NCBI GenBank assembly: GCA_963921425.1
Contig: OY992833.1
Coordinates: forward strand, 1,490,501 to 1,554,500
From: Dryas octopetala
Lineage: Eukaryota > Streptophyta > Magnoliopsida > Rosales > Rosaceae
DNA length: 64,000 bases
Direction: 5' to 3'
Of this stretch, positions 47,897-60,130 are shown one piece after another. Under the pieces are notes generated by a model that saw only the letters and a list, made by a program, of their open reading frames with translations, did no database searches and was not told where the DNA came from. Made by a program: the position numbers and the translations under genes. Position 1 is the first letter of the stretch; each line of letters begins with the position of its first letter.

Positions 47897-50800
47897 TAAG
47901 CATGAGATATGTGAGTAATTAAATTATAAGATTTTAATACGTGTTTTGTAATTCAATGACTCACTTATCTCATTCACTTGTATGCTCACAATTCTCTTAC
48001 TCCATACGAAAGAGTTGAGAAAAATATTGAAAAAGTTGGGTTCTAAAGTAATTTTTGTAGATTTGAATGATTAATATAAAATTATTGAGCAGCACTATTT
48101 TGACAATTTGTAATCTTAAGGGTAGAGACAAGAGACGACTTAAACCAACTAATCGATTTGAGTAAAGCATATTATAGGATTAAAAAGGTTCCTTATGTCA
48201 ATTTTTTTTTCTTCTTTTTTATCCAACTTACATACTACATATAGACACACCTCACAATATGATCATCACATAAGGGTAGAAGCATATGATTGTTAATTAA
48301 ACTTGGAGCATCATAGATTTTGAGTTAATATGTCGAATCCCCAAGGTGGCTTGAAAAGTTGAAGGCAAAAGTGGACTCTAACACACAACATCGATTGTCA
48401 AAACACAAGCCACCAGAAACAGGACCACAAATTGGCTCTCTTAACCAAATGTTGAAAAATGCCCAAATTTTGTGGGGTTTATTTATTTATTTATTGGATT
48501 TAAAGGCCAACTAAACTCCCACCAATTGCACTTTTCACCAAAACTTTGAGTTTTTGAGCTAATCCAAAAAGAATAAAAGATACCAGGTTATTTTTTGTCA
48601 AAGTAGCAATGCATTATATTAGCTCAAAAAGCAGAGAAAATACAAAGTAAGAACCTAAAGGCTTATAACAGAAATTAGCAAAAGCTCAAACAAGTAGGCT
48701 AAACAAAGCCCAATCAAATAGGCCCAACAAAATAATAGTTCTAACCCTTGGCCTAAGTGATAGTTGGGGAGAACCACGCCGCCCAGAATCGGAAGAAAAG
48801 CCCACCGTGAGGTGAGAAAGAGCAGAAAAGCCCACAAAAGCTCCAACATCTCATCACAACGACACTAAGCATAAACTACAATCACCAAAAAGAGCCAATG
48901 AGACACCGAAGTAATTGAGGAAGATGGGGGTGCTAGCACCCATGCCGAAGCACACATCTTCCAAGGTTATTAAGCAAACTAAACATTTGCTTTGATTTTA
49001 TAAAGTGAGGCTAATGTTCTCTTCTAGTCTATCATTATAACATTATTATATCATATTAACAGTTAACCTAATGATTTATAGTTATAACTTGAAAAGAGAC
49101 TACTTCCTTATAAACTAATAGGCTCCATATCTCATTAGTCATTACGCATTACCAGCCGTTTTATCTTGTTTTTTTTTTTTTTTTTTTAATATTTGTTTTG
49201 GTCGGCTACTTGAAGATCCTTATGTCCCAAACCTTAGAATTTGCATCATCTCTCTTTTTAAGTTTTTGTGGTTAGCTAATTAAATATACCAAAGAATTCA
49301 AGTATCATGAGTTTCTCCCTCTGTGGAAGTCCATAGACTATCTCGAAGTTCCACCATTACATTACATCTCATCTCTTAAGTTGGAACTTGGAACTGCAAA
49401 AGATAGACTTGGGAACCGTGGATGGTTAATCATTTTCATGTTATTGTCTTTTGAAACATTATCCCTAATAGTGTCATCTCTGAATACTTAATTAAAAGAG
49501 ACCAGTGAAAGATTTCTATAATAATGAATGAATCGCGCATTTGGAGTTGCTTAAAAAGGTGATTGTGTGAGAGTTCTAGACTTTCAAGCCAATATATATG
49601 TCTTCAATCTTTGAGTGAATATATATTTTTAATTAATTGATCCGTTGACAAGTTTAAGATATCTAATAGACTAATACAATGAGGTTGTTATTTTTTCAGG
49701 AATTTCACTTTTTAAATTATTTGATGAAAGATAATACTCTTCTTACCAAAAGAGAAAAAGATAATGCTCTTTACCAATTTCAGAGTTGTTTTAAAAAATA
49801 TACAATTCTCTCAATTTGGGCAACAATTGGTCAAAATTGGAGAGAATTGGTTAGTGACCCAAGGTGGGAATTCACCAAATAAGAAAAAAGAGGGATTTTA
49901 GGACCACCCAAGAGTTGTCTCTAGCACCCATCAAATTTATTCTTAAATGTCAAGTTGTGGACTATACTCTTGTATGAAATTACAACAAAGGGCTTAATAT
50001 ACATCTGAACAATGAGTTTGAAATTGAAAGGGTCATGTATCGATATGGTGGCGTGGTGGGAAAGAAGATGGAGAACGTTAGACATAATGAAAATTATGGT
50101 GATAAGGAATATTAAGAAATCAATCACCAATATGTACAGAAGACCTTTAATGCCATTTCTATGTAGCAGCAGTTTTAAATTTCCGGTTTTGATTCTATGC
50201 AGTAGTGGAAAAAGCCAAAGAATGCCAAACATCCTAATGAACAAAGGAGGCATAGAAAAGGTATTTGCAAGTTATGCCAATTAGCAAGAAGCACCAAATC
50301 AACCACAGAATTTGATGTCAACCAAATCAACCATAAAATTTGATATTGATAGTCATATTCCAAGCCAGAGGGCAAATGAGCATGGCTAGAAGCCATCACC
50401 CACTCATAATCTGAAATTTAAAGTGGAAATCTACTAAGAAGACCATCTAGTTTTAGAGCTCCAGTCCTATAGTTCAAAACTCCTAGTTTTAGACCTGATG
50501 TAGCACTAAAAACTAAAAAGAGTATCTCAATGTACCTAATGCAAAAAATATCAGTACAGCTCATGTATCATCAAGGCCTCTCAATACTAAAAATAACTTC
50601 CAACTCATATAGACTGACCTTCTCCAGGACTTAGGAACTCAAATACTTCTACAAGTTGCAAACAGGTTGGAAAGAAAACCACATTCCAAAAGATGCAACA
50701 TGCGTATAAGTAAGGATTAACACCAAAGATATGTAGGAAAATGAATAATTAAAATTGAATGGAGACAAATTAACACCAAAGATTCTCTACAACCTACTAA

Positions 50801-51069
50801 TCGGAAAAAGTAAACATAATTACATCAATTAAGCTTTCTGTTAGTGACAAAATGACTTTTGGAATGTGGACATGTGCCCCCTTAACCAATGATTATAACT
50901 CATCAGCCGCGATCTTTGGTGTATAAGCCTGCAAATGCAATTGACACATTTATAACAACAAGAGTTGCCCCTGTGCTGTAGACTCCAAAACTTTAAAATA
51001 AGAATCAATTGCACCAAAAAATCTCTATGTTCAAGCTCTTTGGTCCAAGACTCCTTAACGCCATAATCC
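47897..51069. other. No gene seen; AT-rich intergenic DNA
   Basis: Several frames under 115 codons exist, but none has a recognisable domain. 48590-48990 is GC-richer and could be part of an old retroelement, with no clear ends. A T-run lies at about 49170-49187. Confidence 0.45.
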
Positions 51070-51125
51070 ACCAATGTGGCACTGTCACATGCCCAAAGTG
51101 ACAGACCCCATTTTGGGCTGTGACA
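51070..51125 (-). mobile_element. 5'-end fragment of the 4.47-kb LTR family, reversed
   Basis: The reverse complement starting at 51125 reads TGTCACAGCCCAAAATGGGG and continues CACTTTGGGCATGTG and GCCACATTGGT, matching 263-318 with a few changes. Similarity is clear for only about 55 bp. Confidence 0.75.
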
Positions 51126-51582
51126 CCCACTTACTTTTTGATTTCCAAATGTAAGTAAAATACATTATTAGAGTATAATGAGAGTGACTCATTTTTTCCC
51201 ACTCTCATTCTATGTTAGTGAACGCTAAGATTAGAGTTGACTGGTATTAATACGAACACAAAATAACACGATATAAACACAACTTACTAACATGATAAAA
51301 AAAAAAAAAAAAAAAACACGACTTACTAACGCGAATTGCCACCCTAAAGGTGTTCTGTGACTTGAACAAAGTTTTCTATCACTTGAAGTCTTGAACTAAA
51401 AAGTTCCATTTCTTTTTGCCAAATTACCCTTTTTGTCTCGATAGTTTATTCTAGTTTCCATTTTGGTCCCAACAATTTCAAAATTTTCAATTTTTTTCAA
51501 TTAGTTATCCTATTTTACACTTTTGTCCCTACAGCTCAAGTTTAACTGTTTAATCACCCCTTACCTAGCACTCTAGCAGTGG
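51126..51582. other. No gene seen
   Basis: AT-rich DNA with an A-run at about 51298-51316. No supported feature. Confidence 0.5.
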
Positions 51583-51590
51583 TAGTGGTA

Positions 51591-52266
51591 GGGGTGTGTT
51601 TCAGACGGATCGGATTAGAATTGAGTCCAAAAAACTTTGGAATGAAATTTCGATTCCAAAAAATCGGAATTTCAACATCTCATTCCAATTCAGAATTTTC
51701 GGATTTCTTAGAGTTTTCAGATTTTTTCGAAATATCACATTTTTTGAACTTTTGGATAAAAATTTGAAATTTTTAAATAAAAAATCAGAATCTTCACGTT
51801 ACCTTTTGCTATTAGTAAAAACAAAAAAAAAATTAGTAATTACACGAACAAAAAATATTGGTGTTTTTGTTAGCATTTATGTTATTATGATATACATATA
51901 TTTATAATGTACATATGTTTATGTTAATAGTATTAATTTTTTTTTTAATATATATGTATGTGTATATTTGAAACAAATAACAAATTAATGAAACATATAG
52001 TTAAAAACTAAATAAATGATATAATATTAATATAAATACAGAATAAATTAACATAATTTTAAAAATATCGAATCAGAATGTTGTTGGAAAATTTTGAAAA
52101 TTTTCTAATCGGAATTTACAGATACATTTCAATTCCAATCCAATAATTTTTGAAATTTTTAGAATTCGGCATTTTTAAATTTCAAATTTGATTCAAATAT
52201 TTCAAAATTGGAAATTTTCAGATTAAAATCGATCGGATTCGGATTTTCCGGTCCAAATCACACCCC
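51591..52266. mobile_element. Non-autonomous DNA transposon with 8-bp duplication
   Basis: The 676-bp unit starts GGGGTGTG and ends CACACCCC. Inside the ends, GATCGGATT-like and GGAATTT/AAATTCC motifs recur in inverted order. Flanks TAGTGGTA (51583-51590) and TGGTGGTA (52267-52274) agree at 7 of 8 bases, consistent with a hAT-type duplication. It is AT-rich and non-coding, and lies about 250 bp before the probable leader exon of the next gene. Confidence 0.7.
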
Positions 52267-52274
52267 TGGTGGTA

Positions 52275-53007
52275 ACCAAATCGTAGAAAATGAGAGAAGT
52301 CGGTGGCAGAAGACGACGACGTATCACCCTCCTCGGGAACAGCCCCAAGCGGCCAGTCCTGTCCGCTTCCTCAACACCTTCTCCTTAAGCCGCTCTTCAC
52401 GCCTTAACCCATGAAACAAGAAACCCAAAAACAGAAGGAAAAAATATCACAGAGCACAAATCGCTGAGTCGACTCAGTATTGCCAACTCGGTAAGTCGAA
52501 ACTCTTCATAGCTTTCCATTGCTTGTTGTTAGTCCAATCGTTTTCGTTTTCTTTTTCATTTTCTTCTTGTCGTCTGTTGTTTGTTGGAATTTCTTTGTAT
52601 GTTGTTTTGGGTTTTCAGATAAGATAACAATGAAAAAGACTGAAATTTGTAGTTTAGTAAGTACATTTCAGTGTTGTGGATTTTACTGGGTAATAATAGT
52701 TGCATTTTTGTTAGTAATCAAATGGGGCATTAGTTCTTTTTTTTTTTTTTTTTTTTTTGTGGGTTGTTAAGGCTTAATGTGTTCTAATTGTCATGAAATA
52801 TGGGAAACATCCAAACTTATAATAAATTCTGTTCTTATGTACTCTCTTTGGTTCTTTATGTTTATTGTGTGCTAATTGTCATGTGAAATGTACAAAACGA
52901 TAATTCTTTCTTTTGATTTTGTTTTTAATTAATTTTTCAGTGACCAAGCAGAGGCTGAATTCACTGGTTTGGTTAGCTGCATCAATGATAAATGATTTTT
53001 CAGGAAA
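52275..53007 (+). promoter_or_regulatory. Promoter and 5' leader region of the myosin-binding protein gene
   Basis: A leader exon probably ends at 52490 (CCAACTCG followed by GTAAGT). Pyrimidine-rich acceptors occur at 52617-52619 (TTTTCAG) and 52938-52940 (TTTTTCAG), and the coding exon begins with ATG at 53008. Several T-rich intron-like stretches lie between. The exact leader structure cannot be decided from sequence alone. Confidence 0.45.
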
Positions 53008-56000
53008 ATGGCATGCCAAGTGATACATCCGTGGACATTTAATGGGCTAGTGGGTGCATTTCTTGATCTTGCAATAGCCTACTTTTTACTTTGTGCCTCA
53101 GCTGTTTCCTTTTTTACCTCAAAATTATTGGGTTTGTTTGGATTGTGTCTGCCATGCCCTTGCGATGGACTTTTTGGGTTGCCCCAGAAGAATTACTGCT
53201 TGCAAAGGCAATTAGTGGATGGCCCATCTGAGAAAATCTCTAGAGTTCAATTGGAAGTGAAGAGCCAGTTCCCTTTTGATTTACTATGGGATGAAGACCC
53301 AAATTTCTGTCCAAAGTGGAAGTTGGCAAATGAGGCAAATCATGAGAATGGGCATCTTGAGTTTGAAGGTGAAGTGTCATGTAGCTCATTTTCAGAAAGG
53401 TGGACAGATTTGGTTGGGAGAAATTTGGTTGCTGAGAATGAACAAAGTGCTGAGTTTGGTGCAGTAAACTTGGAATCTGGGAAGGAACAACGTTCTGATC
53501 GTAAGGGGAAGAAGGTTGTCAGTCGAAGGTCAAGTTTTAATCTTCGGCGCCGCCGTAAGGGGGGTTCTATTGATTATGGAAGGCAGTTATCATTTTCATC
53601 ATATGAAGGGTTAGACGCAGATACACAGGACATTTCTATATCTTCTTCCAGCATTAATAAAATGGAGAAAGAGGTTATTGAAGTTCCTGTCAATTCAGGA
53701 GGTGATTTTCGTTATTGTGATTTTAATCTAAAGCTGACTATTGAGTCTTCTTAATGCTATTATAGGTTTTCTAGTGTCAATTTCTTTCTCATACTGTACT
53801 TCTAAGTCGCAGGACATTGCTTGTACATTGAATTGCTATAATGCTTATGCAGACTTCATAAATATAACCATTTAGAGAGACGAAAGGGGGAAATAGGCTA
53901 GCACTTGTGAGACTTAAATTTTATATTTTATCACAACAAGTATAGCCACTTATAGCTTGTCAATTTAATGCATATTTATGGTGCCAGGCCTTTCTCGATG
54001 TCCATGGGAGGATCCATGTGGTAGGATTGAACCTTAAACCATTTTTGTTATGTTTTCAAACATTAAATGTAGAGATGTTTGTTACATTTTCTTTTAAAAA
54101 TTAAACATCTCTTACATTTTTTTTCCAGAAAAAGAAAAGTATGAAACATTTGCTTCTTAATCGGAAGTTCAGAAATATGGAAGTGGATCTTAATTGTAAA
54201 TAAGCCTAGTTTTTACTTTGAGATATTACCTTTAAAGTTTGTGTTTCGAGGTACTTTCCTTCAGGAAAAAGTCACACATACTTTCAAAAAGTCTTTTGAA
54301 GATGAGCTGTATGTTCTTGCAGACTCACATCATTGTGTTATTTTGGACATATTATGCTGATGCTGCTTTTTATGTGGATGCTCATGTAATTTTAGATGGC
54401 ATGGAAGTACCTACAAACATTGTTTTTCCAGGAAGAGTTTCACATCTTGAGTTGAATGAACCTGTTGGTGAAAATAAACCGATGAAGAAGGATGCACCAC
54501 CTGTAGAAGATTGTGGGGGCAATGCTCGACAGAAGCTAGGTTTTGACAGTAATGAGACAACTACGATTAGAGTATTGGAACAAGCACTAGAAGAAGAGCA
54601 TGCTGCTCGTACTGCTCTGTATCTTGATCTCGAGAAGGAGAGAAGTGCTGCTGCTACTGCTGCAGATGAGGCCATGGCTATGATTTTGCGTCTGCAAGAG
54701 GAGAAGGCATCGATAGAAATGGAGGCAAGGCAATACCAAAGGATGATAGAGGAAAAATCTGCTTATGATGCAGAGGAAATGAACATTCTCAAAGAGATCT
54801 TAGTTAGGAGAGAGAGGGAAAAGCATTTCTTGGAGAAGGAAGTTGAAGAATACAGGCAGATGTTTTTTGGCAATGATCAAGTGGATTTTGACATGCATGA
54901 TGTGGGTGCTACACAAGTACAAGAGACTACACTGCATTCAAGTGAGGACCAAGTGCTGTGGCGGGCAAGTGAATCTATTTCTGAGAAGCCAAAGCTGAAA
55001 ATGACAAATAGTTCTCCAGATTATGAGGTCCCATCAACTGAGATACAGAATCTTACTCTTTCTTTTGGAAAAGAACTACCCATTCTGGATGTGGAGGAAG
55101 ATAGGACGTTTATTCCATATGATAGTGATGATTTATATAAGCATGGGAACAACCAGGATCAGGGAAGTGAAGATCCACCTAGCTCAATGTTTGATACAGA
55201 GCCTCGTGTTCATGATGTTCATGTTATTGATAATAAGTCGCATCTTTGTAATGAAGTGAGTTCCGAGAAAAGTGAACAGCTATCAATGAACACTACCTTA
55301 GACATTTCTGGGAAACGTGATATTTCAACTATGACAGGGTTGGAAACTGAGCGTAAAATGCAGAGAGTTAGTTCAGACACGGATAGTGAATTGCGAACAA
55401 TGGATATCTCTCAAGGCAAAGGTTTACCCTATAGTATGCGGAGAAACTCCATGTCTGCAGTTGATTATGAAAGATCGAAAATTGAGAATGAAGTTGAATG
55501 GCTTAGAGAAAGGTTAAGGATTGTACAAGAAGGAAGAGAGAATCTCAACTTCTCAGTGCGGCACCAAGAAAGGGAAAGAATTCAGTTGCAACTTTTGGAG
55601 GATATAGCAAACCAGCTTCGAGAGATTCGGCAATTAACAGAGCCCAGAAAAGCTGAGTGCCAGGCCTCATTGCTGCCCCCAACATCTAAGGTTATTTCTA
55701 GAATTTTCATTCTTTACTCTCTGCATTGACTATATCATTATCAATGAATAAGCGGCATACATTTATTTATTATTTTCTTTTCTTTTGCCCTGGTTTCTGC
55801 TGATGAATTTTGATTCCAAAGTAACTGTTATCTAGTAATATCTTAGTTGCTCTTTGTCTGTGGCACACTTAGTCTGCTAGCTGCATTTTTATTGGTGGGC
55901 TTCCCTACAGTTGCCAGGTGATTGTAACAAGCTCTTCCTTCAGGTGTAGCTGTGTAGGTGTTTCTCAATAGTGCTTTTTGGTGCAAGTTAGAATGAGGCA

Positions 56001-56343
56001 AAGTGTGGCTTGATGGTAGCTTGCATAAATGATGAGAGGCTGGAGAAAGAATGGGCAATTGAAGATTTTTTTTTGGATCTTCATGTCGGAATTATCTGTC
56101 TGTGTGAAAAGTTGATCCTTAACATGATCTCATATCAGCAGAACTTCCTGTGCTATCTTTGATGTTATTTTGTTGATTATGCTGAGGCCTCTTTACTGTC
56201 ATTACATGAATTTTGTGATTATCAGTTTTACTGCCTCTTGTCCATGAATGATTGTTGCTGACTGCTTAAACCTAATTTTTCAGGTTATGTCAAAGAAAAG
56301 ACGATGGCGAAATTTACCTCTACGAGTGCAGAGAAGTACTTAA
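53008..56343 (+). CDS. GTD-binding (DUF593) myosin-binding protein
   Basis: Three coding exons with matching phases: 53008-53701, 54432-55690 and 56284-56343, giving 670 aa. The start MACQVIHPWTFNGLVGAFLD and a hydrophobic segment (about residues 13-35), followed by LFGLCLPCPCDGLFG, are hallmarks of plant membrane-anchored GTD-binding proteins (PF04576, zein-binding/DUF593). The GTD coiled coil spans about residues 275-370 (EQALEEEHAARTALYLDLEK, DEAMAMILRLQEEKASIEME, YQRMIEEKSAYDAEEMNILK). A second coiled coil lies near 580-636, and the C-terminus is basic (SKKRRWRNLPLRVQRST). Family members (MyoB) sit on vesicles or endomembranes and bind the globular tail of class XI myosins in cytoplasmic streaming. 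The intron 1 donor (G|GTGATT) is weak but gives the right phase. Which MyoB paralogue it is cannot be decided here. Confidence 0.9.
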
Positions 56344-56486
56344 AAAAGGCTGGTGTATTACTCATACAAGTAACAGAGCTGAGCTGGCTATTTTATATTT
56401 CAGATACAAGAAAGCTCTTTCAGTGTTACCACGCATTTAAAGATATGTTCTATCTGGTAACCTGGTTTCAGCCTTTTCAGTTACCT

Positions 56487-56573
56487 AGTTTTCACTTGAT
56501 GCATATACCCTTCTTGGCCTTTTGGCTAAGATCAAGTGCAGTATCTGTTCGTATCAGTTTTCACTTGACGCAT
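56487..56573 (+). pseudogene. U2 snRNA 5' fragment, retrotransposed
   Basis: 56505-56560 reads ATACCCTTCTTGGCCTTTTG, then GCTAAGATCAAGTGCAGTAT and CTGTTCGTATCAGTTT. This follows the first 55 or so bases of plant U2 snRNA with a few changes; the branch-site-binding GTAGTA reads GCAGTA. The rest of U2 is missing. The insert is bounded by AGTTTTCACTTGATGCAT (56487-56504) and AGTTTTCACTTGACGCAT (56556-56573), direct repeats of 18 bp with one difference, so it looks like a reverse-transcribed insertion with a target-site duplication. It lies about 160 bp after the stop codon of the myosin-binding protein gene, probably in its 3' UTR. No U2 promoter elements are seen. Confidence 0.85.
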
Positions 56574-58169
56574 AAGTAGAGAACATCAAATAAGTAATGC
56601 AGGATCCTTATACATGGGAAGCCTATAATTCACCCTGCAAAGCATATATCCGATCTGAATTCTATCATCAAGCTGGAACAAAGCTGGCAGAGTAATCATA
56701 TGCAGGAGATGGCTGGATAATGGTGACTAGTGAATAGGCGGTATATTCTAGTTTCTTCATAATGGTATAGGATTCTGATTTTGATCATGTTTTAGCACTG
56801 TAGGTTGAAGTTGTTCCACTTGAAAAATGAATTTTCGTTTGTTGCAGCTCAGTGTGTCAAATGGGTAATAGTTTCAATAAAGGAAAGTGTGCAATGACGA
56901 GTTTGTTTTTCCAATTTTCCTCACAAATTTTCTTTCCTCCAAAAGAAGAAAGGCAAAAGAGGCCAAGTGCCCAACCAACCCATATCTTGAAATCACGATT
57001 GAAACACCTACCCATATCTTGAAATCACGATTACAGGATTTCATGATCACTTCTTAGGCATTAGTTCTAGTTTGTGTTACAGTTCATTGTTTGTTGCATC
57101 AAAGCCCTGGCTTTGATATATTCAGATTGACAAGAAATAACTCGTTCGATTTTCTACTTTTTGCTTTTCAGGTAGTATTTGTTAAATTTATTTGCTCTGT
57201 GTTTTTTAACCAACCCATGACTCAAAAACATATTGGTCAATAACAGGTGGTTTGCTTAAATATCAGCTAGTGCTGCATAAATGGTTGGAAGCCAAAGCTG
57301 TAATAGTTTGAAAATTGTCAATGTAACAGACACACAGATTGAAGAGAGATAGATTTGTTTTCACACTGAAACAAATACTGATACTGACGTACAAATTTCT
57401 CATGATATATGTTTTCACACTGAAACCAATTAAAAGTGGTGTACTTATAAGATAATGAATTGATCATCCTCACTTATTTCAACTGCATGCATAATCTATT
57501 AAATTAAGGGCAAATTGTAATTTAGTACCTCAAGTATATCTCGTATTGCAACTTGGTACCTCAGATTTAAATTTTAACTATTTAGTATCTTAACTTCAAT
57601 TTTTTAACAAATACATACTACCGTTAAGTTTTCCGTAAAAAAATTTGTTAAATGCTGATGTAGCACGATTTTAATTTATAAAAAATAGCCACGTGGACAA
57701 ATAAATTTATCTAGGTAGCTAGTTTTGATTTATCTCGGTAGCTAGTTTTGATATTTCTGGTAGCTACGCTGTGGAACCTTTGTGAAGATGGCCCTTATGA
57801 GATCAAAGTAGAGGGAGAACTGTGCAATAATGAAAATGGTAATTAAGGAATATAGTCACTTCAAAAAATAACTATATTGCCCCTAACTTTTGTTGACAAT
57901 TTTAACAGGAATTCATTTTGGTATCTATTAGACACAAAATAAAAAGTTTAGGTATTCAATTAGGACAAATAAAAGTTTAGGTAGCACATTAAGACAAGGG
58001 TCAAAGTTTAGATACTAAATATGAAATAAACTCAACAATTAAATGAATAGTAACGTGAAATAGAGAGATCTCTATTCACAAGAGTCTCACACGTTAAAAA
58101 GCAGGTAGCCATTAAGGCTTTAAACAAGTATGAGAGGGACAGGCCTATCCCCGTTATTGAGATGTGGCA

Positions 58170-58172
<3 letters not shown>
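56574..58172. other. No gene seen; possible old repeat
   Basis: From about 57510 to 58020 there are phrases such as TTTAGTACCT, TTGGTACCTC and, on the other side in approximately inverse order, TTTAGGTATTCAATT and TTTAGATACTAAAT. This suggests an old inverted-repeat element with ends too worn to place. No coding sequence. Confidence 0.4.
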
Positions 58173-58224
<52 letters not shown>

Positions 58225-58236
58225 CCCCCCCCCCCC
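58173..58236. repeat. (TC)n followed by poly-C
   Basis: About 24 TC units followed by about 15 C residues, just outside the hAT-type element. Confidence 0.95.
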
Positions 58237-58255
58237 GTATTTCAATAGTCTCCAT

Positions 58256-58786
58256 CAGGGACGGACGCACAGCCAACCTTGGGGGGTCGGGCGACCCCCC
58301 GAACGGCGGAGCACATAGGCTTAGATCCGTCCACGGCGACACCAGCGACCCCCCGACTTGAAGAAGGCGACCCCCCGACGTGAAGAAGGTGACCCCCCGA
58401 CCCCGACGGCCCGACGTGAAGAAGGCGACCTCCAGCCTTCCAGCAGCCAGCAGGGCAACAGGTGATGATTCGCCATGAAAGTGTTCCTGCGAAAGTGAGA
58501 AACAGAGAAAGAGAGAAGAGAAACAGGGCAGGCGGGCAGCAGGGCTGAAGAGGGGGCTGGGCTAGTGGCTGCGGGCTGGGGCTGTGTTGTGTGTGTGGCT
58601 CAGTGGCTGTGTGCAGTGTGCTCTTTCAGTTTCAGCCTCTTCCCGAAATCAAATCCCTGGTGCCCGCCTCCCCCACTGCCGCAACAGGTCACCTGCTCGG
58701 TCCCTAAAAAATTTCGCCGCCGCTTCGCGGCGCCAAGCTCCACCTAATCATGACCCCCCAAGATTTGGATCCTGGATCCGTCCCTG
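58256..58786. mobile_element. hAT-type non-autonomous transposon, GC-rich
   Basis: The 531-bp unit starts CAGGGACGGACGCA and ends with the complement of CAGGGACGGATCCA, so the first ten bases are perfect inverted repeats. Both flanks are GTCTCCAT (58248-58255 and 58787-58794), a perfect 8-bp duplication that fits the hAT target pattern nTnnnnAn. The inside is GC-rich, unlike its neighbours, and contains a short tandem unit around GACGTGAAGAAGGCGACC. No transposase is encoded; the short frames across it are not convincing genes. Confidence 0.93.
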
Positions 58787-58794
58787 GTCTCCAT

Positions 58795-60130
58795 TCTCCA
58801 ATATACCTGCAGGAAGGAAGGTCAGGAACTCCAAAGTAATCTTTATCTCGTGGTTGAGTTTCTTCAGGATTTTGTATATACATGTACGTATATAGCAATC
58901 TCATCAATCAATATACCATGATTTGGTTAGCCCTTGTATGTCGCCTTTTCTCTTCGTGGATTTCTTAATCCTCGATATGCCTAGATTATGCCATTCAACT
59001 CAAGGCACATTATTAATGTTGATTGAGGGACTCTAGCACACTATAATATGCATAAGCATTAATTTTCTTAGATTTAGAAATGTTCTTTTCTTAGAAAGTC
59101 TAACATATTATGTTATCAGGTCAGATCAATCTCAAAGTCATTAATAAGTATCTTGCATTGGTTTCATCTTAAATAACTGCGTCCTTTAATAAAGATCAAT
59201 TTAACCCAACCTATTTCTATCATTTATCGATGCTATATTAATTGGTATTATTAACAAATTGTAAATGGATCCATCAATTTTAACAATTGGATTAAATCCT
59301 AGGGCTAGGAGGATTTGAGCCCTTAGTAATTGAGGCTTAAATTTTGTGGGTGAGATGATTGAGCAAGATGCATGCATGCCTAAGAATATATGCAAGCTAT
59401 GCATTTGATGTGACATAGCCCACAAGACCATCCATCTCTACGCACGTACGATGCCGAATTTCTTAGGATATCATAGCTTATAGGGCTGGGAATGGGTCGG
59501 TTTTTACCCGACAACCAACCCATAATTAAGAGTCGGTTTCAACCAACAATCGACCCACAACCATCGATTATGTTGTCGGTTTTGGAAATTGGCGATAGTT
59601 GGTTACCCAAACAACTGACCTTATGGAATTAAAGCTGGGCCTTTGGTAGCTTGGGTTGTGTGTGAGTTTGGGGTGTGTGTGTGTGAGTGTAAAAAAATAA
59701 CCCAAGCCCAAACCCAACTCCCAAGCCTCTTTCTCTCTCTTAGCTGACCATCGAATTCGAATCACTCTCTTAGTCTCAGCCACTTCGATTTCCTCTAGGC
59801 TCCAGTGCTCTCTCTCATCTCATCTGCTCTCATCACTCATCTTCTGCATCACCGGCGACCAAGCAAGCATCACCAGTGACCAAAATTGCACCATCTTCTT
59901 TCTCATTTGCCCAGTTGCCCAAAATCCCTAATTTTGAAATCCCTAATTTGCTATCATAAATCATGTAAGTTCATCTCTCATTTATCTCCTTCCAAGGCAA
60001 AGGCCTAAGTTTTATCAAGGTAGTACAAGTGCCCAAGTTGCAGTAGCAAGACTGCAAGAGGGCTAGAGTTTGGTAGTTTGGTTTGATTTATTTTTGATGC
60101 ATTTGTTTAGAGCTTTTGGTAGTTTTGTGT
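58795..60130. other. No gene confirmed
   Basis: 59480-59640 has repeated GGGTCGGTTT and ACCCAACC-type phrases and starts with AGGGCTGGGAATGGG, resembling a hAT-like element end, but no partner end is found. 59740-59960 is a C/T-rich block like a transcript leader. No coding frame is supported. Confidence 0.4.

Noticed and set aside
48590..48990. Possible LINE tail region
   Set aside because: No poly-A tail, duplication or coding match could be shown.
49921..50284. Frames of 90-110 codons on both strands
   Set aside because: No domain similarity recognised and both strands are open, as expected by chance in such sequence.
58130..58361. Frames with long Ser/Leu or Arg/Glu runs
   Set aside because: They are translations of the (TC)n microsatellite.
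59480..59960. Possible hAT-like element starting AGGGCTGGGAATGGG
   Set aside because: No inverted partner end or duplication was found downstream.
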